A stretch of DNA of 64,000 nucleotides from Harmonia axyridis (taxonomy: Eukaryota > Arthropoda > Insecta > Coleoptera > Coccinellidae): contig NC_059507.1 of the NCBI RefSeq assembly GCF_914767665.1, positions 8,804,001-8,868,000 on the forward strand, in the 5' to 3' direction. Position 1 is the stretch's first letter, and each line of letters starts with the position of its first letter. The notes below the pieces were generated by a model, which was not told where the DNA came from, made no database searches, and saw nothing but the letters and a program-made list of their open reading frames with translations. Positions 34,405-47,600 of this stretch are shown here, piece by piece. A program made the translations under genes and the position numbers.

Positions 34405-34545
34405 TGCTAGTTCACCAAACAAAGCATTCTTTCCTTTCGTTCTAATGTCTGTCATGACGACTTCATAATCAAAATCAAGAATAACTGTCCAGCTGGACGG
34501 AAACACGATAACACCTAAACCAAAAGAACTGAAAACTTTTCAAGG
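34405..34545 (+). pseudogene. Orphan lectin exon 2 homologue after G, splice donor kept
   Basis: It is shortened in the middle but ends in ACTTTTCAAGGTAAGT, a consensus donor at the position where exon 2 of gene C is spliced. The following bases also resemble the start of intron 2 of C. Confidence 0.6.
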
Positions 34546-34599
34546 TAAGTAGGTTCAAGTCTCGAATGCCTCGGTTAATCATAATCTGTGAATATGGAC

Positions 34600-35685
34600 G
34601 TTCAAATTTATGTTTGTCTATTCATCTCAAAACTGCGGATCCGATTGTGATAAAAATTAGGATATTGGTGTGAAATGAAAGTTTCAGACGCAAAATTTCA
34701 CAAGGATTGAATACCAAAACTTCGGAGATTTCTAGAAGAAGATCGAAAAAAAGTTAACCAACACTTCGAGACCACTGAACTGACGAAGTTGATTGTAAAT
34801 ATTTCGACGGTCAAATTTCGTTGTTTCCTCTCTATAAGGATTGCAGTGTTTCTTCCCGAGATCACTTGTGGACTCTTCAGTTGGGCTATCCAGAGATCTC
34901 TTCGCAAAACACCCCCTCACTTCATCATGGAGAGGTGACTCTGCTGAAACGCGGCACAAGAGTGTGTCGCATCATTCATAACCCCACCTCTCGGGCAAGC
35001 AAAGTCACTACAATATGAAATAACGATTTCAAGCTCCGTGCACAATTTCAAGCTGTTCTAATTATCAGAGTCAAAGTAAAGTTAAGTGAAATCAAAACAA
35101 GTGTTCAGTCACTGACTCAATGTTTGAAGATGAACTTGTGATATTGAAAAAAATTGAGATTTTGCATGTTATATGAATAAAAAATTTTCAACCCTTTTGC
35201 AATATTGCCTACTAATTGTGAGCTTCATCACAATAATGAAAATTCATGGAGAAAATAGAAAATAAAATGAGGAAAGTAATGACGTTAAGTCAGAAGCATT
35301 TGAGTCCACGTTTCATAGACCAATTGTACCATTGGACACCATATATAGGTATATTGTTGTCTCCAAAACAGTGACTTCACATCAGTGCGTTCCCTTCTTT
35401 TTCTTGATAAACACCATTCGATAATGAAAACAGGATTCTATTTCAATTCACAGAAGCTACAAAAGGTTAGTATTCCTCGCGTTTTACTCATATTTTCCTT
35501 AAGTTAATATATCCAACATAAGTTTTCCATCTCATATTGATCTTCGTTTCTTCTTTTACATCACACTGATCAGTATTACGTTGACTATTCCATTTGATTT
35601 TTTTGTAGACTAATTATTAAAAATCTATGCAATTCTGTAAAACCCATGCATCGCACGTCTTGAGCTCACTATGATATTGTTCAGG
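34600..35685. other. Flank after lectin G, part shared with 16734-17275
   Basis: 34640-35040 repeats the block order found after gene C. From 35040 to 35685 I recognise no gene or repeat. Confidence 0.5.
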
Positions 35686-35902
35686 GTGGGCAAATGAGTG
35701 AGGTAAGCGGCTTTATCTCAGGATCCACTCATCGAAGAGACTTGCGGTAAAAGATTTTACCACTGAAGTAGATATACAAAAAACACATTGAAAATTGTTT
35801 TGAAGTTAATACCTCTACCGCTAGGGGCGTAATAGCTATCTTCGAGTAGAAATATGAATTTTACTCGAATATGTTTCATATCAAGTTGATAAAAAAATAT
35901 TC
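35686..35902. repeat. Truncated CAGGGTGGGCAAAT repeat
   Basis: It is homologous to 17280-17470 and breaks off into a mariner fragment at about 35903. Confidence 0.65.
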
Positions 35903-36524
35903 TTATTTCACTCCGGACTCCAATCGACAGTCAACTGATTGGACTGCACACGATGAACCGAATCTAAAGCGAGAAAAAACACAACAGTCAGCTGGCAAGG
36001 TTGTGGCATCAGTATTGTGGGATGCGCAAGTTAGAGATAATATTCATTGATTACCTCCAAAAGGGCCAGACCATCAACAGCCATTATAGTATCGTTTAAA
36101 GGATGAAATTGTTAAAAAAGGGCCCCATTTGAAGAAAAGAAAGGGACTGTTTCATCAAGACAATGCCCCGTGTCACAAATCAATGAAAACAATGGCAAAA
36201 TTGCATGAACTGGGCTTCGAATTGCTTGTGTATCCACCGTATTCGCCATATCTGGTCCCCAGCGACCTTTTTCTGTTCTCAGACCTCAAAAGAGTGCTCG
36301 CTGGAAAGAAATTCAGCGCCAATGAAGAAGTAATCACCGAAACTGAGGCCTAGTTTGAAGCGAAAGACAAATCGTACTACAAAAATGGTATCGAAAAGTT
36401 GGAAGATCGCTATAATCGCTGTATCGCCCTCAAATGCAACTATATATGTTCAATAATAAAATCGAATCTTGCCAAAAAAAATGTGTTTTACTATGATAGA
36501 CCGGGGACTCTTCAATTGACCTGT
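35903..36524 (+). mobile_element. 5'-truncated mariner transposon
   Basis: It starts inside the transposase after the first catalytic aspartate (FTPDSNRQST-like) and runs to the 3' terminal repeat (GGGGACTCTTCAATTG...). The frame 36129-36353 encodes HQDNAPCHKS, the second aspartate, and VPSDLFLFSDL with the third, 34 residues on (DD34D). A TAG at 36351-36353 and upstream stops make it inactive. It is the same family as 15613-16733. Confidence 0.85.
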
Positions 36525-38629
36525 TAGATGTATAATATCAAATTCAAGCTCGCTGCGGAATTACATGATGATCGCGTCACAAGAATCAAAGAAAATTCGA
36601 GCAGAACATTTGTAACATCAAAATTTTACTGAAGTATTCACGTCCATGTTTGATATTGCTCACTAAAAATTTTAATTTTCATTTCAGAAAAATTTCAACA
36701 ACAGAACCCCTAATCTATATATACTAGCTAATATACAAAAATTGCTATAATGAATCAGGTCTTGTATACCTATATACAGTTCTATGGTCTTCAAGGGTGC
36801 AATTGGCACATGGATTAACGAAAGCTCAAGTTATGGCTTTTCTTTCAATATTGATAATAAATGTTGATTCATAACAATAAAGAAAAGAAAACTCGGAATG
36901 AAAATATTATGTTTGGGAAACACATTTTATTACAACGATAGGAATACAGTATCAGTAATCATTTTATCGATATAATTCTTTTCTACGACAGTTTCATTCT
37001 TCGGGGTGAAAGTAAAAATAATAGATTGTCAGATTAGTTTGTATACATAACTATTTCCTCTGTTTATTTTTATTGGTGTTGAATATAACATTCAAGATCA
37101 TTTGATAATTGCCCAATCATCAAAAATACAACAATTCAAAGTCAAGGGCATATTACCCAATCCTTAATACAATTTGCTTCGAAGTTTTATCAAAGAAACA
37201 CACTTCCCTTAATCTCATTCATGTAATGAGAGTTGAAAATAGTCAGTCGAATAATTTTGTCAATCTCTTCTTCATTAACATAGATTTATACAATTTCGTG
37301 AACATTAGTAACATAGAAAAATATTTATATCCTATATTACAAAATTATCTGCCTTATCAATAGAGTTATATTCGAAGGCACCTTTACGTAATAAGAAAAA
37401 AAAATATTTTCTCAGCTGTCAGGATCTATTATCCACAAATGGCGTTGAAGTTTTTTGAAATTCTAAATATGTATGTCGTAAATATTTGGCCACGTGGACT
37501 TAGCTAGACTATTGGCTGGGTAGCCATACACTAAAACATCTATTTAATAATTACATTCAGTTAGTATCATATGAAGTTTAAGTACTCACTATTCAGTTAC
37601 TTAAATACCGATGAGACATCACAAAAGAGGAATGTTGAGGAAGAATTGAAATACATCGAATAATTTCAAAATAAATATTTCACTTATCATAAAACTACCA
37701 ATTTTAGAATCACAATCTACATCACAATAATTTCAGAGAAAATACAGTTGACTCAATCACGGACTTTGCTTTCGAAACTACTTCCAACATAACCACTCAA
37801 TATAGATCAGATATTTGAATATTTTCGTATTTCAGAATTTGACTCAAATCTTTCCTTGGTCGGCATTCTTTACCAGAATGTTATTAGTTCTGACCAAGGG
37901 AAGATTTAGTCTTTCCAGTCTTTTCAAGGAAACCGAATTTCAATTCCTTCCGTGTGAATATCCTATGAATTGACAATAAAATAACGATAAATACTCGTTT
38001 TCAACTTTTTTTTGGTTTCGGCAATTGTTAAAAATATCGTAAGTTGTATAGTTGACCTTTCAAGGCTTGATAGAATAACTTATGACTACAACTATTATTA
38101 ACATATTCGAAATAAATTAAATTATTTTATTTAATTATGACAGGAAAATTTTCTAAATTTGTAGTTTTCAAAGACAACGAGTAGTCTATATGTGGAATTG
38201 ATATTCTTAGTCAAATATCCAACTTACTCATTTTGAAGCTCTATAGAGCCTCCAAGCAGTGAGTTATTGGCACTTCAGTGTTCTTGAATGTATTGTGAAA
38301 CCAATTATTGAGCCATGATTAACAGTGAATCTAAGGGGATAGGAAATTTCACTCTTACATGGAAATATCGTTAGCTGAGATCAATAATTTGAAATAAAAA
38401 AATTCGTCGAATGAGTCAACCAAGAAATATAAAATGTCCTTAAGATGATAAATAGAATATTTGAAAAAAACACTACCTAATCCTCAAGAATAAAATGGGA
38501 AAAACCATATTTTATTCTGGGTATCACAGAATTCATACTACATCTAATGGCTCGTATAAAAAGTACTTCGAATAGAAATATAAATTGAAAATTCTCTTGA
38601 AAAATAATGAAACAAGGAAAAGAACAAAA
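36525..38629. other. Gene-poor stretch, probably includes the TMTC3 3' UTR
   Basis: There is no coding region. The minus-strand TMTC3 stop codon is at 38630-38632, so a 3' UTR must extend leftwards. AATAAA-type signals on the minus strand occur around 36930 and 37070, but I cannot tell which is used. Confidence 0.4.
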
Positions 38630-41600
38630 CTAAGACATGCCAGAAGAAGGGTCGTCGTCATTATTAGCTAGCTTTCTGTCACGCCATCTGCTAGTGTTTT
38701 GTTCATTTTTATCACTAATCAAATCATTGAAAGGTAGGTTATCATTGACACTTGTAATATGCTGGACATTCTGAACGAAAAGAGGTTCAGTGTTGACCAC
38801 TCTACTACTATATCTCTGCTCTTCTGAATCACCAGTAACCACTGTTTGAGTTCTTTTTTCGGAACTATCTACTATTTTGTTGGACACAACTCTACTCTCT
38901 TCTCTATTGAGTTCATATGACTCGACCACCTTATTAGGGTTGAGTTTCAACTTTATTACTTTATTCTGCACAATTTGTAGATGTCTCAGGACATATTCTT
39001 CTTCAGGGGCCAATTCGTGAGCTTTTTGAAGACAGGCCACTGCTTCCAACAGTTTACCCCTTTCTACATGTACCACACAAAGGTTGTGAAGTCCTTGGAT
39101 ATTTTCAGGGTCAATTTCTAGTATTCTCCTGTAGCACTGAAAAAGAACCAACGGTCAAAATGATGTTCAAGGATATAAAAATGTGAATCTCAATATTCGA
39201 TGTTATTGAAAAATGCTGAATACAAGGTCTCTCAAAAGAAAATTCGTATTTTTTTCATTTTATTCAAAAATAGTGATTCTGTGACTATTGTGCAAAGAAA
39301 TTCCTCTAATATTCAAAGTTTTGGTAATTGATATATGCGTCAAGCATTCGGAAATGGATGAAAAAATTTGAGGAGATTGGTTCAACATCAAACAACCAAA
39401 ATACAGGCGCTCAAGGTTATTGAGAACGAAAGAAAATGTGGAACGCGTTATTCGATTTGTTCGTGATGATCCCGACCTCTCCATTCGAAAGTGTGCAAGT
39501 GCTTTTAATGCGCACAGATCTTCGCTACACAGCATTTTGTCCAAATATCTAAAGCTATAACCAAAGAACAATGTATCTATCACGAGTTCCTAAAAATTTT
39601 CCAAGCAAGTTGATATTCAAGGAACCTTTGGACTTTTACCAGTGGGGTTTTGTCGAATCTAGAGTTCACGTTAGAAAACCAACTTTCCTAACCAAGTTGA
39701 AACGAAATATTCGCCTTGAAATGGGAGCCATACTTGCCAATCAGGGTTTCATTCTACTGCGACCTGATGGTCTATTGTGCCCCCCTCCCCCGATTCTCGC
39801 CATAGCTTGATATATACAGCATATAGATCTCCCTCCAGTTTCAGAGTTCTAATGAACTCCAGTATCTGGATGGCTTCAAGGAAGCTACTTCCTCACTTCT
39901 ACAAGTTTCTTGTCGAAAGAAGATTTTGCGTTGGCTAGTGATGACGAGGCATTCCATCACCAGGGGATCTGGAGTTCCCTTCTCCACACATCTGCACACA
40001 TCATATTCTGCTAGACCCATTCTCATGAAGCCGACAATGCTCTGTGAGGAATCCAGTGAGGAGGTGTAGCATATTTTTACTAAGATCCAGAAACTTCTTA
40101 GATCTCGCAGTGTCAAAATTTCAAAGAAACTTTTTGTAATGATCCAATCCAGGAAGATTTCGCCAGAGGTGTTTTCTTTCTCCTGAAACACTCTCTTGAA
40201 TTTCCGTTTGAGATTGAATAAATGATTCTCTAAAAGGTGTATTTTCATAATTAATGAACATGTTTTCGACAAACGGCTTGTTCTTTTTGAACCGCTTGTT
40301 TACATGTAATCTTTCTTTTGAGACCCTTGTGAAATACACTAATCAATGTGGTCGTTCCTTATATCCAAGTTATTGTTATGCCCTGATTTGAAAATTCAAT
40401 TCAGCATTCTTTCTTTACTTATGAAACTTCTAGATTTTTGATAGGGGTTATCTTAGCAATGTGTTACGAAAGTAACGGGTGTTTTTTTTCGAGGTATATA
40501 ACTTTAAGTTGGCATTACTGTTCAAGATAGCGATCGATTCAACAGCTGTCAAGTGATTCATTCTCAGTTTGGTTTGGCAATTCATCGTGAATAGACTCAC
40601 GCCTTAACAACGCTTGCAAATCGTGCAATTTCATTTCGAAAATAATGGTTCTGTGCGGAATACGTATCGCGCACTACGTCCATTTTATTTTGTTTAGCGA
40701 TGAAGCGCACTTCTGGTTGAATGGCTACGTCAACAAACAAAACTGCCGCATTTGGAGTGAAGCTAATTCTCAAGTGTATGTCGAAACACCGTTACATCCA
40801 GAAAAACTGACTGTTTGGTGCGCTTTATGGGCTGGTGGAATCATTGGTCCGTACTTCTTCAAAAACGATGATGGCCAGAACGTTACAGTCAATGGTGATC
40901 GGTATAGAGCCATGATTACTAACTTTTTCATTCCTGAATTGAACAACCATGATGTCCAGGAGCTGTGGTTCCAACAAGACGGCGCAACATGTCACACAGC
41001 TCGTGCTACAATCGATTTATTGACAGACACGTTTGGTGACCGCCTAATTTCACGTTTTGGACCTGTGAATTGGCCTCCAAGATCTTGTGATTTAACACCG
41101 CTAGACTACTTTCTGTGGGGCTATGTGAAGTAAAGTCATTGGTCTATGCGGATAAACCACAAACCCTTGACCATTTGGAAGACAACATTCGCCGTGTTAT
41201 TGCCGATATACGGCCACAAATGTTGGAAAAAGTCATCGAAAATTGGACGTCCAGTTTGGACTACATCCGAGCCAGCCGTGGCGGTCATATGCCAGAAATC
41301 ATATTTAAAATGTAATGCCACAAGATTATCTTGCGGATAAATAAAATTCATGTCAATCGAATAATCCATCGTTGTTTTATTGCAATTCAAAGTTCTATAG
41401 CTCTAAAAAAACACCCTTTACAAGTTTGTGTACTTCACATATGTGAAATACACGAATCAATGTGGTCGTTCCCTATATCCAAGTAGAATTATCAGAATTA
41501 TGCACTGATTTGAAAATTTAATTCAGCATTCTTTCTTTATGTGTGTAACTTCTAGATTTTTGATAGTGGTTGTCTAAGCAATGTGTTACGAAAGTAGATG

Positions 41601-44600
41601 ATAGACTAAAGACAAAGCCTCGAAATGGATCGAAGAGAGCGGAGCTGAAGGTGAAAGCAGGCAGTAAATATTTCCGATATTGAATCAGATTTTCGAGAGT
41701 GAATGAACAACGGATAGGTAGATGAGTGGACTCACATTTTCTGCTGCATCCAGATCTTTGATGTTATTGATGTAAATGTCACCGAGCAGTATAAAACCCT
41801 TGACGTGGTCCGGATGATATTTGACAAGTTGATTCAAAAAGGGGGCGGCTTCTAGAGGCCTTTGATCGTCTGCCAGTAACAAAGCCAAATTAAACAGGGC
41901 ACTTCTGAAATCCGCTTTCAGATGTACGGCTTTACGGAACCAATGCTCAGCTTCCTCGATGTTCTTTTCGTCCATGGCCAGCATTCCTAGAAGGTTAATC
42001 ATTATTCACAGTTAACTAATATCAATGAGAAAAATCAACGAAAAATCGTCAATGCTGTCGATATTTTTTTGGGAAAATATCCTCAGAACAATTCAAATAC
42101 AGCTCTAAATACGGCTTTTGTAGATTGATCATATCAATTTTTTTTGTTGCTGATTTGGTGAATAGATTAGTGAAACATGAGAGCATCTAATTATCAATAA
42201 AACATATCAATAATAGATAAAAACGAATACCTCAGATTGTAACATATACAATAAAACGGTTAAAACTAGAAATAATGAAGAACTCATTGTTCTGTGAAGG
42301 CTTTCTTACTATGTTTCATCTTCACTACAGACACAGTACTGGTAATTTTTTATCGAATAGTCTCTGATCCCTTCGCTGGATTATTACATACTTGTCATCA
42401 TTAATTTAGCTAAAATTTATCTGTGGTACTTTTTGACGTAGGCCACAACAAATTTTTTGGATAATATGGTGTAAACTAAAGATCATATCCTGCAAACCAT
42501 TTGAGATAATTAACCAATTTTTTTAATTAATTCCCAAAAAGTCTTCTGCAAATTTGAGGGTTACTCTACATGAGGTCCGAAAGAACTGAGTGGACTGCAT
42601 ACGATGAACCGAATCCAAAGCGAGGAAAAACATAACACTCAGCTGGCAAGGTTATGGCACCAGTATTATGGGATGTGCAAGGTATAATATTCATTGATTA
42701 CCTCCAAAAGAGCCAGACCATCAACAGCGATTATTATATTGCGTTATTGGATATCGTTTAATGGATGAAATCGTTAAAAAACGGTCCCATTTGAAGAAAA
42801 AAAGGTGCTGTTTCATCAAGGCAATGCGCCGTGTCACAAATCAATGAAGACAATGGCAAAATTGCATGAATTGTGCTTCGAATTGATTCTGCATCCACCG
42901 TATTCGCCAGATCTGGCTCCCAGCGACTTTTTCCTATCCTCAGACCTCAAAAGACTTCGCTGGAAAGAAATTCAGCCCAATGAAGAAGTAATCGCCGAAA
43001 CTAAGGCCTATTTTGAAGCGAAAGAAAAATCGTACAACAAAAATGGTATAAAAAAGTTGGCAGATCGCTATAATCGATGTATCGCCCTCGAAGGCAACTA
43101 TGTTGAATAATAAAATCGAATTTTGACAAAAAAATATGTTTTACCATAGTAGATTAGAGACTTTTCAATTGGCCTGTTACTTTCTGTTCTACAAACTCTA
43201 GTTTTATAATCGCTTGAAGAATTATTTGTCCTTGGGATAAATATATGTAATTCGATTACTTGGAACTCATACCATAATTTCCATTGAAAAGAAAAATGTT
43301 TCAGAAATAAGTGCACGAGAAAATGCAAAATAATTCCATGATGAATATTGAATAGGTCATTAATTTTAAGTTGTCTCAGCAAGATTCTTACCTAAATTGA
43401 AATGAACCCTTTCGCTTGTGGGGTCTTTGTCGAGTAGTTTGAGTAGGCGTTCTCTTGCTATCTTGCGAAACTCCGGAATGCCAAACTCTTGTAATAATAT
43501 CGCCGAGTTCATCAGAGCCTGTTCATGGTCTGGATCGAATTCAAGGGCCTTATCTAAATAAGCCAAAGCTTGTGATGCTTTCCCTTGCTCCAGAAAGACG
43601 ACTCCAAGCTGTAATATGTGCAATTTTAACTCAAGTAAAAGGTAACAAAATATGTGATATTTTCAAAACTAAAATGCATAAAACATGATTGAATGTAATT
43701 GTCATACAAAACCTTAGAACATTAATGAGAGGAACGGAAATTGTTTTTTAACTGATGCATTTGTTTTGATGCCAACATTCGTCACTCCTTATCAAACGGG
43801 ACACTATAGCAGTAGCGTAACATAATTTAATTAATTTCGAAATTATCAATTCATCAAATCTTATAGTGACATCGTGAAATTTTACATTTTTTGTAATAAC
43901 GGGTGTTTTTGTTCGAGGTATATAACTTTAAGTTGGCATTTCTGTTCAAGATGGCGACCGATTTGATAGCAGTCAAGTGATTTATTCTCAGTTTGGTTTG
44001 GCAATTCATCGTGAAGAGACTTACGCTTGAACAACGCTTGCAAATGGTGCAATTTTATTTAGAAAATAATGGTTCTGTGCGGAATACGTATGGCGCACTA
44101 CGTCCATTTGAAGTGAAGCTGATCCTCAAGTGTATGTCGAAACAACGTTACATCCAGAAAAACTAACAGTGTGGTGCGCTTTATGGGCTGGTGGAATCAT
44201 TGGTCCGTACTTCTTCAAAAACGATGATAGCCAGAACGTTACAGTCAATGGTGATCGGTATAGAGCCATGATTACTAACTTTTTCATTCCTGAATTGAAC
44301 AACCATGATGTCCAGGAGCTGTGGTTCCAACAAGACGGCGCTTCATGTCACACAGCTCGTGCCACAATCGATTTATTGAAAGGCACGTTTGGTGAACGTC
44401 TAATTTCACGTTTTGGACCTGTGAATTGGCCTCCAAGATCTTGTGATTTAACACCGCTAGACTACTTTCTGTGGGGCTATGTAAAGTCATTGGTCTATGC
44501 GGATAAGCCACAAACCCTTGACCATTTGGAAGACAACATTCACCGTTTTATTGCCGATATACGGCCAGAAATGTTGGAAAAAGTCATCGAAAATTGGATG

Positions 44601-47600
44601 TCCAGATTGGACTTCATCCGAGCCAGCCGTGGCGGTCATGTGACAGAAATCATACTTAAAAAGTAATGCCACAAGATTATCTTGCGGATAAATAAAATTT
44701 ATGTCATTCGAATAATCCATCGTTGTTTCATTGGAATTTAAAGTTCTATAGCTCTAAAAAAACACCCTTTATAAGTATTCATAACGTTTTGACATAGGAG
44801 CTCAATTTTTGTTGTTTACAGTAAATTGAAGATTTCATCTCTGCCAAATTATGAAATCATTTTTCGCCTGAAGTTTTCGTTGAATTGAGAGAAATAAACC
44901 CAAAACGACGAATCATCTTGCAACATGACAATCCGAGCTCACACAAATCAAATGCAACGAATGAGTATTTGGACACATAAAAATCAAAATGATCGGTGAT
45001 CCGCCTTACAGCCCCGACTTAGCACCGAATGGCTTCTTCCTCTTCCCAGAAATTAAAGATAAACTCAGTGGACAACGATTTTCATCGCCCGATGATGAAG
45101 TTGAGCCCTTCAAATGGCATGTTTCAGAACTACCATCTTGAGTGGACAAAATGCTTCGAATGATGGTTCAATCGCATGCAAAAGTGTATAGATCTTAAAG
45201 GCGATTATTTTGAAAAGCAATACAAATATTTTGCATCAAAATCTTGTTTATATTTTGTAATCTCAATACATAAATAGTTACCCTCGTATTAAAACGACAT
45301 AGCATGATTTATTTTACATGATACGAGATATTGTCAACAAAATAATGAAACATCGTATATCATACGTAGTACCTCATTAAACAACAAAGAAATGAGTTCG
45401 CCAGACCCATTCCGAAATTTAAATTTCCCGGAAAATACGCCCGAACTCATTCTGGTCCAAATACCATGAAAATGAAATAAAGCAATAATATTTTCCGGAT
45501 GCGTTGGCAACCCGGCTTTTCGGTAGCTATGAAAACCCTTCGTCAAGACAGAGATGATAAAAAAGATGCCATTACTTACGTTGTAATATATATCAGGATT
45601 ACTGCTGTCGTAAAGCAGAGCCCTTTCGTATACTTCCTGCGCCTCCTTAGTCCTGTTCAGTTTGATTAAGATGTCGCCTCTGTTTATATAAGCCTGGGTG
45701 TAATCCGCCCGCATACTTATAGCCTGACGATACAGCATGTCTGCCTCCTCCAGCCGCGTCGAATTCTTCGATATCAAATTGGCCAAATTGACGAAAACGT
45801 TCAGGTGATTCGGAGCTATCCTCGCCTGGTAGGACTCCCCGGGTTTCGCTTTGGGTAGCAGGGATTTCGCTCGCAGATAAGCCTCTTCCGCCTCTTTGAA
45901 CATTTTCAGATGGTTGTACGTTCGTCCGACGTTTATGTGCGCTCCTACATCGTCCTCTTGCACCGTAACCGCCGTCTTGAAGAATATCAAAGCCTCCTGA
46001 TACTTCCCCTGGCTCTCTAGTGCGTGGCCCACGTTATTGAACAGCTTGGCGTTCCTTTGGTTCACACGTAATCCCGACATGAACACGCTGTATTCATCTT
46101 CCCAGTCCCAGTTCCGGAGATAGGTCTTGGAAGCGTGGGCGATTATGAGGAGTGAAATCAGTCCCCAGCTGATTTTCTTACTGAGCTTTTCGTGCATTAG
46201 GCTCCAACCGTAAGCCACCAGCAAACAGAATCCCATAGAAGGCATGTATAAGACTCTTTCCGCTACCACGAATCCCACGGGAAAGAAGAGATTAGACGCT
46301 GGCAGGAATGGAAACACCATTAATGACAAGCCCTGGAAGTGGAAAATATGGCATTATTTATTTGTTGGAGCAGTGATACATCCGTCTGTATAATATTGTT
46401 AGGGGGAAAATTTTGTAGGGAATATTATTCGAGGAATTGTCTGATTCATATGAAATGCTATGGCTTTACTTGATATTTTTGAAAATTATGTTACTTCATA
46501 AATACTTCACTTTCGCCTTGATATACCTGGGTAAGTTGTCGAAAATCTTGAAAAGAAACAACTTACGGAAAAATGTTTCAAATAAACGGTTTCTCTATTT
46601 CACTTTATTTCGGTTTCGTAATGAGTTCATTATAGTACCAAAAACAGTGCTCTAATGAACTCATTACAGCATTGTTTTCTGTTATATCAATGGTTTTGTG
46701 GTTGTCTACACTGACTCCTGATCCTATCAAATTTCAACACACTTCAATTGACAATATAATATAATTTGGATATAGTGGAATGATTTTTCCAACATTATTC
46801 GCATTTTCTCCTAATTGTGATGGAGTTGAATCGATGAATCAGACATAATTCACGAATTTAATGCGTAGTCTTAAATTATTTCGAAATTCGAAACGTGCGA
46901 TTCAACCTCCGTAATCTGCCAATTTTCGTAACAGTCGCAACAACTGCCAGGTTACAATACAAAAGTTACTAGGATGTATAATCTGAATTTTACATTGAAT
47001 TTCGACAATATTCCACAAAACTTGACTGAAATAAAAAAACATCGCCTAATACTCGTTGCAGAAGGTAATTCCAACACTCATGCGTTCAAAAACTCGCTCT
47101 TACGTCGCTCGTTTTCGAATTTCTAATTCGTGTTGCAATATGAGCCCACTCTGCAATTTGTTTTAGAATACAATATTATGGTTCTGAGGGGAAAGTCGAA
47201 TCATGTTAAACATCTTCCATTTCCTCCACCCTTATGGGAGGGTGGACTATCGTCAACTTGGCAATTTCAAATGGGAATTCCTAATTTTATTGCATCTCAT
47301 ACGGCAAAAAATACAAACTTATGAACAATTATATATATATATATATGAACAATTTTTCACGATCCGTCACAGGTGGCTCTGCAATTGAATTGTTTTCGGT
47401 ATATGTACCGTCATTGGTTATTTTGAAATAGCGAAAATAATTTCTCCGTTTCTCGTTTTTTTGGGCCTATTGATTTGATACATTTCAATAAAGAGTATTC
47501 ACAATAGCCAGATCCAATATCGGTATTCAAAATGTTCAATGACAATACCTACATGCATCGAATAACTGACAACCAAAGATTGGATTCTTCCTCAGAGTAA

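Noticed and set aside
36129..36353. Host gene derived from mariner transposase
   Set aside because: It lacks the N-terminal half, ends at a stop inside the family's ORF, and no promoter or splice site is evident.
44130..44666. 178-aa open frame as a domesticated transposase
   Set aside because: The first catalytic block and HTH are missing, the terminal repeats are still present, and sister copies are broken; the intact frame is probably young age, not selection.
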